NCBI RefSeq assembly: GCF_030549525.1
Contig: NZ_CP130831.1
Span: forward strand, 3,869,501-3,933,500
Source: Stenotrophomonas sp. 704A1
GTDB taxonomy: Bacteria > Pseudomonadota > Gammaproteobacteria > Xanthomonadales > Xanthomonadaceae
Direction: 5' to 3'
DNA length: 64,000 nt
Under the pieces are notes generated by a model, which was not told the DNA's origin, made no database searches, and saw only the letters and a list, made by a program, of their open reading frames with translations. Of this stretch, positions 10,417-20,579 are shown in pieces. Made by a program: the position numbers and the translations under genes. Each line of letters opens with the position of its first letter. Position 1 is the stretch's first letter.

Positions 10417-11994
10417 ATGGTGTTTCGCGTTTCCATCGCACTGGTCCTGCTGCTGGTGCTGCTCGCCGGCGTTGCACCGGGGCCCTTCAATGCCGTGGTG
10501 CAGAGCATCCTCGGTGAACTCATCCGCGGCATCGGCTGGTTGTACCTGCTGGTCGTGTTCCTGGCGCTGGTGTTCCTGATGTACCTGGCGTTCGGCCGCT
10601 TCGGCAACCTGCGCATCGGCGGTGAAGACGCCGAGCCGGAATTCTCGCGGGCCAGCTGGATGTCGATGCTGTTCGCCGCCGGCATGGGCATCGGCCTGGT
10701 GTTCTGGGGTGCGGCCGAGCCGATTTCGCACTTCAGCAAGCCCCCGGAGGGACTTGCGCCCGAAAGCATGGACGCCGCGCGTGCAGCCATGCGCTATGTG
10801 TTCTTCCATTGGGGCCTGCACCCCTGGGCCATCTATGCGCTGATCGGCCTGGCGATGGCCTGGTTCCAGTTCAACCGCAACGGCCGTGGCCTGGTCAGCG
10901 ACATGCTGCAGCCGATCATCGGCCGCCACCATCGCGGCTGGATCGGCCGCGTGGTCAACATCGCGGCCGTGGTCGCCACCGCGATCGGTGTCGCCACCAC
11001 GTTGGGCTTCGGCACCATCCAGATCGCGGCCGGTGTGGAGCGCGTGTTCGGGCTGCAGGCCACGGTGCCGATGCAGATGACCATCATCGCCATCGCCTTC
11101 GTGCTGTACATGGCGTCCACCGCCAGTGGTGTCGAGCGCGGGGTGAAATGGCTGTCCAACTTCAACCTGGCCCTGGCCGCACTGCTGGCGGCCACCGTGC
11201 TGGTACTGGGGCCGACGGGCTTCATCTTCGATACCTTCACCACCACGCTGGGCTCCTATCTCAACCAGCTGGTCACCATGAGCCTGCGCATGTCGCCCTT
11301 CTCGGGCAGCACCTGGGTCGCAGACTGGACGATCTTCTACTGGGCCTGGTGGATCTCGTGGGCACCGTTCGTGGGCTCGTTCATCGCCCGCATCTCGCGT
11401 GGCCGCAGCGTCCGCGAATTCGTCATCGGCGTGGTGCTGGCGCCGACCCTGCTGGGTTTCTTCTGGTTCGCCGTGTTCGGCGGGACGGCGCTGTGGGCAC
11501 AGATCTTCGGTCATGCCGATCTGGTGCAGGCGCTCGGCAACGGCTATGAAACCGTGCTGTTCACCCTGTTTGACAGCCTGCCGGCTTCGCTGATGCTGGC
11601 GGTGGTGGCGCTGGTGCTGCTGATGATCTTCTTCGTCACCTCGGCCGACTCCGCGGTGCTGGTGCTGGCCAGCATGTCCACGGACGAGGCCGGTGATCCG
11701 CCCCTGAAGCGCAAGCTGGCGTGGGGCATCGCCGTCGCGCTGATCGCTGCGGCGCTGCTGCTGGCCGGTGGCCTGGATGCACTGCAGGGCATGATCACCA
11801 TTGCGGCACTGCCGTTCGCGCTGCTGATGGTGCTGGTGATGGTGTCGCTGTACCGGGTGCTGGACCAGGAGTACACGCGCGAGCGGCGGCAGACGCAGCG
11901 CCAGCGGCACATGATCGATGCGTGGATCGCGCGGGAGATGGCGGCGCAGGAGGAAACACAGGCGGAGGCGGCGCGCGCGCAGGATCAGGATTGA
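10417..11994 (+). CDS. BCCT-family betaine/choline/carnitine transporter
   Basis: 525 residues from the ATG at 10417, which follows GGAGAA. BCCT proteins import quaternary ammonium compounds (glycine betaine, choline, carnitine), usually with sodium, for osmoprotection or catabolism. The family signature WTIFYWAWWISWAPFVGSFIAR is present near residue 305, and the glycine-rich MGIGLVFWGAAEPISHF stretch near residue 90. Around twelve hydrophobic helices can be counted. The C-terminal tail (~45 residues, RERRQTQRQRHMIDAW, Glu/Ala rich) is charged and cytoplasmic, shorter than that of osmosensing BetP. The exact substrate cannot be read from sequence. It is convergent with ggt. Confidence 0.93.
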   Translation: MVFRVSIALVLLLVLLAGVAPGPFNAVVQSILGELIRGIGWLYLLVVFLALVFLMYLAFGRFGNLRIGGEDAEPEFSRASWMSMLFAAGMGIGLVFWGAAEPISHFSKPPEGLAPESMDAARAAMRYVFFHWGLHPWAIYALIGLAMAWFQFNRNGRGLVSDMLQPIIGRHHRGWIGRVVNIAAVVATAIGVATTLGFGTIQIAAGVERVFGLQATVPMQMTIIAIAFVLYMASTASGVERGVKWLSNFNLALAALLAATVLVLGPTGFIFDTFTTTLGSYLNQLVTMSLRMSPFSGSTWVADWTIFYWAWWISWAPFVGSFIARISRGRSVREFVIGVVLAPTLLGFFWFAVFGGTALWAQIFGHADLVQALGNGYETVLFTLFDSLPASLMLAVVALVLLMIFFVTSADSAVLVLASMSTDEAGDPPLKRKLAWGIAVALIAAALLLAGGLDALQGMITIAALPFALLMVLVMVSLYRVLDQEYTRERRQTQRQRHMIDAWIAREMAAQEETQAEAARAQDQD

Positions 11995-12379
11995 AGATGG
12001 TGTTTTGCAGCCTGCGGCTGCACTGCTTTTCTTTCAAGCAAGAGCGAGTTCGAGAGCCAGAGCGGCTCTGGTTTTCTGCTGGTTGGGTGGGGCGGAGTGG
12101 GTGGGCAGGACACGCCGTAAACCCCCAGCCCGGCCCAGCCGCTGGCGGCTGGGCGTTCGGGCGCTTGCGAAGCAGTGCCTCGCAAGCAAAGCGCCCTCAC
12201 CCATGGGGCTCGATGGCGCCTTGCTCGTGTGCGCAGGACAGCGCACACGAGCATGCGGCGACCGAGCTTACATGGGCGTACTTGCAGCGTCCCCCAGACA
12301 ACCCGCCCGCCCGGCCAAGCCAAGCATCATTGAAACCACCACCACCGCAGAGGGGGCTGCGCCCGTTGGCCGGGAAACT
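11995..12379. repeat. Hairpin-rich intergenic repeat element, copy 1
   Basis: Gene-free 385 bp between the convergent BCCT and ggt genes. It contains several hairpins: GCAGCC-TGC-GGCTGC near 12010, CCAGAG-CGG-CTCTGG near 12060, CCCAGCCGC-TG-GCGGCTGGG (12134-12153), GGGCGCTTGCGA paired with a bulged arm (12159-12196), and a perfect 12-bp stem GCTCGTGTGCGC / GCGCACACGAGC (12223-12252). Directly after the last hairpin, 12255-12289 matches 54429-54463 at 34 of 35 positions, and the 3' end (GAGGGGGCTGCGCCCGTTGG) resembles 54521-54540. It is therefore a diverged second member of the element found at 54 kb. Confidence 0.75.
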
Positions 12380-14098
12380 TCAGTAGCCCGCCGCCTGCCC
12401 GTCCTTGCGGCTCTCCGACGCGCCGTAATACACGCCCGTCTCCGGATCACGCAGGATCGCCTGGTAGCCGCCATAGGGCCCATCGGCGAACACCACGCGA
12501 TGGCCCTTGCGCATCAGTGCGCGCACCGTCTCATACGGGAATCCGGTTTCCAGATTCACTTCACCGCCATCGCTCATTGCCGTGGCCTGCCCGGTCGGTT
12601 CAGTGGAACCTTCGTGCTGGATGCGCGGTGCGTCGCCGGCTTCCTGCAGGTTCATGCCGAAGTCCACCAGGTTCATCACGATCTGCGCATGGCCCTGCGG
12701 CTGCATCGCGCCGCCCATCACCCCGAAGCTGGCGTAGGGCTTGCCACCCTTGGTGATGAACGCCGGGATGATGGTCTGGAACGGTCGCTTGCCCGGCGCG
12801 TAGCCGTTGGGATGGTGCTTCTGCAGCACGAACATCTCGCCACGGTCCTGCAGGATGAAGCCCAGTCCCGGCGGTGCCATGCCGCTGCCCATGCCACGGT
12901 AATTGGACTGGATCAGCGACACCATCATGCCGTCGGCGTCGGCCACGGTCATGTAGATGGTGTCACCCTCTTCCAGCTGCTTCGGGGTGCCCGGCTGCAC
13001 TTCCTTCAGGGCCTTGTCCATCGAGATCAACGCGCGACGCTGCGCCGCGTACTCCTTGGAAACCAGCTTCTGCACCGGTGCCGGCTGGAACGCCATGTCG
13101 GCATAGAAGCGCGCGCGGTCGGCGAACGCCAGCTTCTTCGCTTCCACGAACAGGTGCACATGCTCGGGTGAGCCGAACGGAATCTTCGAGAAATCGTAGC
13201 CTTCCAGCACGTTGAGGATCTGCAGCGCGGCGATGCCCTGGCTGTTCGGCGGCAGTTCCCACACATCGTAGCCGCGGTAGTTGCTGCTGACCGGTTCCAC
13301 CCACTCACCGTGGTGGTCGGCCATGTCCTGGTAGCTCAGGTAACCGCCGTTGGCCTTGAAGTAGTCGCCGATGGTGCGGGCGATCTCGCCTTTGTAGAAG
13401 GCGTCGCGACCGCCGTCGGCGATCTTCTGCAGGGTGCTGGCCAGGTTCGGGTTCTTCCACATCTGGCCCTTGCGCGGGGCATGGCCGTCGATGGTGAACT
13501 GCTCGGTGAAGCCGGGGTACTTCGACAGGCGCGGCACCGAACGATCCCAGTAGTAGGCAATCACTTCGGCCACCGGATGGCCTTCGCGGGCATAGCGGAT
13601 GGCCGGGGCCAGATTGTCGGCCATCGGCCTGCGACCGAAACGCTCGTGCAGGGCGAACCAGCCATCGACCGCGCCGGGCACCGACACCGGCAACGGGCCG
13701 GTAGCGGGAATCTCCTTCAGCCCGCGGCGCTGGAACTCGGCCAGCGTCAGCGACTTCGGTGAGCGTCCCGAGCCGTTGTAGCCGTAGAGCTTCTGCGTCT
13801 TCGGGTCCCAGACGATGGCGAACAGGTCGCCGCCGATGCCGTTGCCGGTCGGCTCCATCAGGCCCAATGCCGCATTGGCGGCGATCGCGGCATCGACGGC
13901 AGAGCCACCGCCCTTCAGCACGTCCAGCGCGATCTGCGTGGCCAACGGCTGCGAGGTGGCGGCCATCGCATGGGGCGCGATCACTTCCGAACGGGTGGCG
14001 AAGGTATGGCCGGTAATGCGATCGGCGGCCAGGGTCAGCGTGGGCACGGCAGCCAGCACGGCGGCGGCGAGCAGGGAACGGGCGAGGCATCGGGACAC
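12380..14098 (-). CDS. ggt: Gamma-glutamyltransferase (periplasmic, self-processing)
   Basis: About 572 residues if translation starts at the GTG at 14098, which gives the signal peptide VSRCLARSLLAAAVLAAVPTL-TLAADR; a longer frame upstream has no signal. The Ntn-hydrolase cleaves glutathione and other gamma-glutamyl compounds in the periplasm. Visible family blocks: GGGSAVDAAIAANAALGLMEPTGNGIGGD (substrate groove), PGAVDGW, and the autoprocessing site EEGDTIYMTVADADG, where Thr of DTIY becomes the N-terminal nucleophile of the small subunit; SNYRGMGSG and GGAMQPQGHAQ follow. Length is normal. No operon partner is apparent. Confidence 0.92.
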   Translation of the reverse strand: MSRCLARSLLAAAVLAAVPTLTLAADRITGHTFATRSEVIAPHAMAATSQPLATQIALDVLKGGGSAVDAAIAANAALGLMEPTGNGIGGDLFAIVWDPKTQKLYGYNGSGRSPKSLTLAEFQRRGLKEIPATGPLPVSVPGAVDGWFALHERFGRRPMADNLAPAIRYAREGHPVAEVIAYYWDRSVPRLSKYPGFTEQFTIDGHAPRKGQMWKNPNLASTLQKIADGGRDAFYKGEIARTIGDYFKANGGYLSYQDMADHHGEWVEPVSSNYRGYDVWELPPNSQGIAALQILNVLEGYDFSKIPFGSPEHVHLFVEAKKLAFADRARFYADMAFQPAPVQKLVSKEYAAQRRALISMDKALKEVQPGTPKQLEEGDTIYMTVADADGMMVSLIQSNYRGMGSGMAPPGLGFILQDRGEMFVLQKHHPNGYAPGKRPFQTIIPAFITKGGKPYASFGVMGGAMQPQGHAQIVMNLVDFGMNLQEAGDAPRIQHEGSTEPTGQATAMSDGGEVNLETGFPYETVRALMRKGHRVVFADGPYGGYQAILRDPETGVYYGASESRKDGQAAGY

Positions 14099-14378
14099 GG
14101 TCGGGGTCCGAGGGAGGGGTGATCCCCGATCTTCGCTGCTGCGGCCTGCACCTGGAATCAGGCAGAGGTCATGGGCGGCGATCACCGCCCGCCGGTCATC
14201 GTTCCAGTGGCGCCGGGCCATGCCTGGCACAGCGGCCGGTCGCCGCGGAATCCGCGCAAAAAGCGCCCTGAAAAGAGTGAATTCCGGTTCACTGAAACAC
14301 TTTCAGCGGCAACCATCCTTCTGCCACAAGCGTTTGCACTGGATGCACGCGAAACCGAAGAAAAATCGGTCACCAGGG
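14099..14378. other. Intergenic region ggt / ilv leader
   Basis: Divergent spacer. It includes the hairpin GGGCGG-CCGCCC (14173-14192 area) and a degenerate SMAG-like palindrome GCCGGGC-CAT-GCCTGGC at 14212-14228. I see no convincing gene. Confidence 0.4.
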
Positions 14379-14415
14379 TTGACAGCGCCAAAATGGCTGT
14401 GTTTCTCTCGATCAC

Positions 14416-14544
14416 ATGTTGCATCACAACACGCCACCGCGAACCCACATCGAAGCCGCCGACACCGGCGCCGCCTCGCTGCGTTCGATTCTTGTGCTCG
14501 TACTTATTACCCAACCTACAGGTGCGGGACGAGCCAGCGTGTAA
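14416..14544 (+). CDS. ilv-leu operon leader peptide, 42 residues
   Basis: ATG at 14416 to TAA at 14542-14544. The peptide contains the run ILVLVLIT, encoded by ATT CTT GTG CTC GTA CTT ATT, i.e. seven consecutive branched-chain residues about two thirds along. That run is exactly what an Ile/Leu/Val-sensing attenuator needs, and it ends about 12 nt before the antiterminator segment. There is no clear ribosome-binding site; if the -10 near 14402 is real, transcription would start around 14414, giving an almost leaderless message. The other reading frame through this region is open too but has no such run. Confidence 0.85.
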   Translation: MLHHNTPPRTHIEAADTGAASLRSILVLVLITQPTGAGRASV

Positions 14545-14571
14545 GCAACAGACACACCGGAACTCTTCAAA

Positions 14572-14601
14572 AACCCGCACCCGCCCCGGTGCGGGTTTTT
14601 T
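14572..14601 (+). terminator. Attenuator terminator upstream of ilvC
   Basis: Stem AACCCGCACC / GGTGCGGGTT with a 6-nt loop and TTTTTT (14596-14601). It lies 27 nt after the leader peptide stop and 200 nt before ilvC. Confidence 0.92.
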
Positions 14602-14801
14602 CATTTCAGGACCTGGTTTCAGACGCAACCACCATGCACACCGCCAACCACACAACCCGGACCCGCAGCACCACGATGCCCCGTGGGGGCTGTGCCTGTG
14701 CGATGCGCGGTACCACCTCCACCGCTTTCCCCTGACCGGCCGGCACGTCACCTCGACGACCGGCCGTTCTTTTTTTCTTCCCACCGCAAGGAACCTCCCC
14801 C

Positions 14802-15776
14802 ATGAGCACCAACGACCTGCCCCAGACCAAGATCGCCGTCATCGGCTACGGCAGCCAGGGCCGCGCGCACGCGCTGAACCTGCGCGAATCCGGCTTCGAC
14901 GTGGTGGTAGGCCTGCGTCCGGGCGGCCCGACCGAAGCCAAGGCGCAGGCCGACGGCTTCACCGTGATCGCGCCGGCCGAGGCGGTGAAGGACGCCGACC
15001 TGGTCGCCGTGCTGACCCCGGACATGGTGCAGAAGAAGCTCTACAACGAGGTGCTCGCGCCGAACATGAAACAGGGTGCCTGCCTGCTGTTCGCGCATGG
15101 CCTGAACGTGCACTACGGCATGATCGAGCCGCGCGCCGACCTGGACGTGGTGCTGGTCGCACCGAAGGGCCCCGGCGCACTGGTGCGCCGCGAGTACGAG
15201 ATCGGCCGTGGCGTGCCCTGCATCTGGGCGGTTTACCAGGACACCAGCGGCCAGGCCGCGCAGCATGCGCAGGCCTATGCGGCCGGCCTCGGCGGTGCCC
15301 GCGCCAACCTGATCCAGACCACCTTCAAGGAAGAGACCGAGACCGATCTGTTCGGCGAGCAGGCGGTGCTGTGCGGTGGTGCCTCGGCACTGGTGCAGGC
15401 CGGTTTCGAGACCCTGGTCGAAGCCGGCTACCAGCCGGAGATCGCCTACTACGAAGTGCTGCACGAACTGAAGCTGATCGTCGACCTGTTCTACGAAGGC
15501 GGCATCTCGCGGATGCTGGAGTTCATCTCCGAAACCGCGCAGTACGGCGACTACGTGAGTGGCCCGCGGGTGATCGACGCCGGCACCAAGGAGCGCATGA
15601 AGGAAGTGCTGAAGGACATCCAGGACGGCACCTTCACCAAGAACTGGGTGGCCGAGTACGAAGCGGGCCTGCCGAACTACAACAGGTTCAAGCAGGCCGA
15701 CCTGGAGCATCCGATCGAGAAGGTGGGCAAGGAACTGCGCGCCAAGATGGTCTGGTTGCAAGGACAGGCCGCGTAA
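14802..15776 (+). CDS. ilvC: Ketol-acid reductoisomerase
   Basis: 324 residues, a compact class I enzyme. It converts acetolactate or acetohydroxybutyrate to the dihydroxy acids of valine/leucine and isoleucine synthesis, using NADPH and magnesium. The Rossmann glycine motif [21 protein letters not shown] opens the protein; the metal and substrate residues lie in [47 protein letters not shown] and EGGISRM blocks. AAGGA precedes the ATG by about 9 nt. First structural gene behind the attenuator; the acetolactate synthase gene follows after 38 bp. Confidence 0.97.
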   Translation: MSTNDLPQTKIAVIGYGSQGRAHALNLRESGFDVVVGLRPGGPTEAKAQADGFTVIAPAEAVKDADLVAVLTPDMVQKKLYNEVLAPNMKQGACLLFAHGLNVHYGMIEPRADLDVVLVAPKGPGALVRREYEIGRGVPCIWAVYQDTSGQAAQHAQAYAAGLGGARANLIQTTFKEETETDLFGEQAVLCGGASALVQAGFETLVEAGYQPEIAYYEVLHELKLIVDLFYEGGISRMLEFISETAQYGDYVSGPRVIDAGTKERMKEVLKDIQDGTFTKNWVAEYEAGLPNYNRFKQADLEHPIEKVGKELRAKMVWLQGQAA

Positions 15777-15814
15777 CCACGCGGCCTCCCCCACCCGCTC
15801 TGCAAGGTTCCCCC

Positions 15815-17551
15815 ATGAACTCTTCCACACCTCGCAGCGCGCCGCCCAACGGCGCGCGCTGGCTGACCCAGGCACTGGAGGCCGAAGGCGTCCGTACGCT
15901 GTTCGGCTATCCCGGCGGCACCATCATGCCGTTCTACGACGCGCTGGTGGATTCGTCGCTGAAGCACATCCTGGTGCGCCATGAGCAGGGCGCGGCGCTG
16001 GCCGCCAATGGCTTCGCCCGCGCCAGCAACCAGGTCGGCGTCTGCGTGGCCACCTCCGGCCCGGGCGCCTCCAATCTGGTCACCGGCATCGCCGACGCGA
16101 TGCTGGACTCGGTGCCGATGGTCTGCATCACCGGCCAGGTCGCCACCCCGCTGCTGGGCACCGATGCGTTCCAGGAACTGGACGTGTTCGGTCTGACGAT
16201 GCCGATCGTCAAGCACAGCTGGCTGGTGCGCAGCGTCGACGACCTGCCGCGCGTGGTCGCCGATGCGTTCCGCATCGCCCGCGAGGGCCGGCCCGGCCCG
16301 GTGTTGATCGACCTGCCCAAGGACGTGCAGCTGGCCGATGCCGGTCATCTGCCCGCGCACGTGCCAGCCAGTGTCGAACCACCGCCGGCACCGGCCGAGG
16401 CCGCCATCGCCGAGGCCATCGCCGCACTGGCATCGGCGGAGAAGCCCGTGGTCTACGCCGGTGGTGGCATCGCGCTGGGCGATGCCGTGCAGGACCTGCG
16501 TGATTTCGTCGAAGCCAGCGCCATCCCCACCGTGATGACCCTGCGCGGCCTGGGCGCGCTGCCGGCCAGCCACCCGCAGTCGCTGGGCATGCTGGGCATG
16601 CATGGCACCCGCGCGGCCAACATGGCGGTGCAGGAAAGCGACCTGCTGCTGGTGCTGGGTGCGCGCTTCGATGATCGCGCCACCGGCAAGCTGGCCGAGT
16701 TCGCACCGTTCGCCCGCGTCGTCCACATCGACGCCGATGCCTACGAAATCTCCAAGCTGCGCAGCGCCGATGTCGCCGTCCCCGGCAATGTCGGTCATGC
16801 CATCCGCGCCCTGCGTGCCGCCTTCCCCTCCCCCAAGGCGCACCAGGAGGCATGGCGCAGGCGCTGCAGCCAGCATCGCGAACGCTTCATCGCGCGTTAC
16901 GACGCGCCCGGCCAGCACATCTATGCGCCGGCGCTGCTGAAGCGCCTGAGCGAGCTGGCGCCGGCCGATGCGGTGATCGCCTGCGATGTCGGCCAGCACC
17001 AGATGTGGGTGGCCCAGCACTGCCGCTTCAACCACCCGCGCAACCACCTGACCAGTGGCGCGCTGGGCACGATGGGCTTCGGCCTGCCGGCAGCGATGGG
17101 TGCGCAGTTCGCCTGCCCCGAGCGCACGGTGGTGCTGGTGTCTGGCGATGGCAGCTTCATGATGAACGTGCAGGAGCTGGCCACCATCGCCCGCTGCCGC
17201 CTGCCGGTGAAGATCGTGCTGCTGGACAACAGTTCGCTGGGCATGGTGCGGCAGTGGCAGGAACTGTTCTTCGCCGAGCGCTACAGCGAGATCGATCTGT
17301 CCGACAACCCGGACTTCGTGGCCCTGGCCAAGGTGTTCGGCATCGCCGCCACCCGCATCGAGCATCGCGACGACGTCGAAGGCGGCCTGGCCGCGCTGCT
17401 GGCCGAGCCCGGCCCGGCATTGCTGCACGTGGCCATCGACGCACGCGCCAATGTGTGGCCGCTGGTGCCGCCGAACACCGCCAACAGCACGATGCTGGAA
17501 AGCAACCCCGCCCATGCCCGCCAGGAGATCCCCAATGCAATACCGGCTTGA
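15815..17551 (+). CDS. ilvG: Acetolactate synthase, large catalytic subunit
   Basis: 578 residues. ThDP-dependent enzyme joining two pyruvates, or pyruvate and 2-oxobutyrate. The N-terminal domain has LFGYPGGTIMPFYDAL and the catalytic Glu in RHEQGAALAANGFARA; the centre has the FAD-binding region; the C-terminal domain has SGALGTMGFGLPAAMGAQ and the ThDP signature GDGSFMMNVQEL...LDNSSLGMVRQWQ. The start at 15815 is preceded by GCAAGG. The 3' end overlaps the small-subunit gene by 17 bp, so the two are translationally coupled. The pairing with a short ilvM-type subunit is why I use the symbol ilvG rather than ilvB/ilvI. Confidence 0.94.
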   Translation: MNSSTPRSAPPNGARWLTQALEAEGVRTLFGYPGGTIMPFYDALVDSSLKHILVRHEQGAALAANGFARASNQVGVCVATSGPGASNLVTGIADAMLDSVPMVCITGQVATPLLGTDAFQELDVFGLTMPIVKHSWLVRSVDDLPRVVADAFRIAREGRPGPVLIDLPKDVQLADAGHLPAHVPASVEPPPAPAEAAIAEAIAALASAEKPVVYAGGGIALGDAVQDLRDFVEASAIPTVMTLRGLGALPASHPQSLGMLGMHGTRAANMAVQESDLLLVLGARFDDRATGKLAEFAPFARVVHIDADAYEISKLRSADVAVPGNVGHAIRALRAAFPSPKAHQEAWRRRCSQHRERFIARYDAPGQHIYAPALLKRLSELAPADAVIACDVGQHQMWVAQHCRFNHPRNHLTSGALGTMGFGLPAAMGAQFACPERTVVLVSGDGSFMMNVQELATIARCRLPVKIVLLDNSSLGMVRQWQELFFAERYSEIDLSDNPDFVALAKVFGIAATRIEHRDDVEGGLAALLAEPGPALLHVAIDARANVWPLVPPNTANSTMLESNPAHARQEIPNAIPA

Positions 17552-17786
17552 CCTGGTGCTGCACCCGGCCGAAGGCGCGCTGCTGCGCGTGATCGGCATG
17601 GCCGAGCGTCGTGGCTTCGCGCCGCGCGCGATCACCGGTGCGCCGATGGCCGCCGACGATGGCCGCTGGCACCTGCAGCTGGTGGTGGATGGACAGCGTC
17701 CGCCGGAGACCCTGTGCCGGCAGATGGAGAAGATCTACGACTGCGTGTCGGTGCAGATGACCGCACTGGAAGGAGTACTGCCATGA
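17535..17786 (+). CDS. ilvM: Acetolactate synthase small (ACT) subunit, IlvM type
   Basis: 83 residues, a single ACT domain (LDLVLHPAEGALLRVIGMAERRGF, then WHLQLVV and LCRQMEKIYDCVSVQ), the length of IlvM-type regulatory subunits. It stabilises and regulates the large subunit. AGGAGATCCCC lies just before its ATG, inside the end of ilvG. Its stop TGA overlaps the ATG of a further small frame (ATGA). Confidence 0.9.
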   Translation: MQYRLDLVLHPAEGALLRVIGMAERRGFAPRAITGAPMAADDGRWHLQLVVDGQRPPETLCRQMEKIYDCVSVQMTALEGVLP

Positions 17787-17896
17787 AGACCCGTACCGTA
17801 GCGACCACGGTGCCGGTACGGAGGCGTCTTCTTCGCCGCCCGCGCCCGCATGCGGCGGTCGCCTGCCCCGCGCTGGTGGCCCATGCCGGCCGCTGA
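17783..17896 (+). CDS. Possible 37-residue coupled small protein between ilvM and ilvA
   Basis: ATG at 17783 overlaps the ilvM stop and is preceded by AAGGAGTACTGCC, a fair ribosome-binding site (AGGAG, 7 nt). The product would be Arg/Pro/Val/Ala rich (MKTRTVATTVPVRRRLLRRP...), not recognisable. Its stop at 17894-17896 overlaps the first codons of ilvA (start 17883). It may act only to carry ribosomes from ilvM into ilvA, which has no good site of its own. Confidence 0.4.
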   Translation: MKTRTVATTVPVRRRLLRRPRPHAAVACPALVAHAGR

Positions 17897-18982
17897 TGCC
17901 AGCAAGGAAAGCGATGTCGGCGACGTAAGCGTCGCCGACGTGCTGGCCGCGCAGGCGCGCCTGCGCCGTTTCCTGCCGCCCACCCCGCTGCACCATGCCG
18001 AGCGCTTCGGCACCTGGCTGAAGCTGGAGAACCTGCAGCGCACCGGCTCCTACAAGGTGCGCGGCGCATTGAACGCCTTGCTGGCCGGCCGCGAGCGTGG
18101 CGATGCGCGGCCGGTGATCTGCGCCTCCGCCGGCAACCACGCCCAGGGCGTGGCCTGGGCCGCCTACCGCTTGGACGTGCCGGCGATCACCGTGATGCCG
18201 CACGGCGCACCGGCCACCAAGATCGCCGGCGTCGCCCACTGGGGCGCGACCGTTCGCCAGCATGGCCACAGCTACGATGAGGCCTATGCCTTCGCGGTCG
18301 AGCTGGCGCAACGCCATGGCTACCGCTTCCTGTCCGCGTTCGACGATGCCGATGTCATCGCCGGGCAGGGAACGGTCGGCATCGAACTGGCCGCGCACGC
18401 ACCGGACGTGGTGATCGTGCCGATCGGTGGCGGTGGCCTGGCCTCCGGTGTGGCGCTGGCACTGAAATCACAGGGCGTGCGCATCGTCGGTGCGCAGGTC
18501 GAGGGCGTCGACTCGATGGCCCGCGCGATCCGCGGCGACGTGCGCGAGATCGCGCCGGTGCCGTCGCTGGCCGATGGCGTGCGGGTCAAGATCCCCGGCT
18601 TCCTGACCCGGCGCCTGTGCACCTCGCTGCTGGACGACGTGGTGATCGTGCGCGAAGCCGAGCTGCGCGAAACCCTGGTCCGGCTGGCGCTGGAAGAACA
18701 CATCATCGCCGAGGGCGCCGGCGCGCTGGCCCTGGCCGCGGGCCGCCGTGTGGCCGGCCGCCGCAAGTGCGCGGTGGTCTCCGGCGGCAACATCGATGCC
18801 GGCGTGCTGGCCGGCCTGCTGACCGATATCCGGCCGCGCCCACCGCGCAAGCCGCGGCGGCGCCGCAGTGACACCAACCGCACACCACCGCGCCCCGCCA
18901 CCAAGGCCAGCGCCCCCGCCTCCCCCACCTCTTCCCCTTCCAACCTGCACGCCGTCGCACCCGCTGTCGAGGAGATTTCCCT

Positions 18983-18986
<4 letters not shown>
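17883..18986 (+). CDS. ilvA: Threonine dehydratase without regulatory domain
   Basis: About 367 residues from the ATG at 17883 (an in-frame ATG at 17850 is possible). PLP enzyme turning threonine into 2-oxobutyrate, first step to isoleucine. The PLP lysine lies in [31 protein letters not shown] and [14 protein letters not shown] bind the cofactor phosphate; SGGNIDAG closes the catalytic domain near residue 320. Biosynthetic IlvA normally continues with ACT-like domains that mediate isoleucine inhibition. Here only a ~50-residue Pro/Arg/Ser/Ala-rich tail follows, apparently disordered. So feedback control is likely lost or replaced. The stop overlaps the GTG start of leuA. Confidence 0.9.
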
Positions 18987-20569
<1,583 letters not shown>

Positions 20570-20579
20570 GGACCCCGAC

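Larger units (their letters stand above)
14379..14601 (+). promoter_or_regulatory. Promoter and transcription attenuator of the ilv-leu operon
   Basis: A perfect -35 TTGACA lies at 14379-14384; the -10 at the expected distance (TTTCTC, 14402-14407) is weak. The leader peptide follows, then GGTGCGGG at 14521-14528 (segment 2), CCCGCACC at 14574-14581 (segment 3) and GGTGCGGG at 14588-14595 (segment 4) before a T-run. Segment 3 can pair equally with 2 (antiterminator) or 4 (terminator). Ribosomes stalled on the Ile/Leu/Val codons would leave segment 2 free, so starvation favours readthrough. This is the classic ilv/leu attenuation layout. Confidence 0.88.

Noticed and set aside
14171..17551. 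A long plus-strand frame starting before ilvC and running into the synthase gene
   Set aside because: Only its 3' half from 15815 is the real ilvG; the 5' part reads ilvC out of frame and crosses the attenuator.
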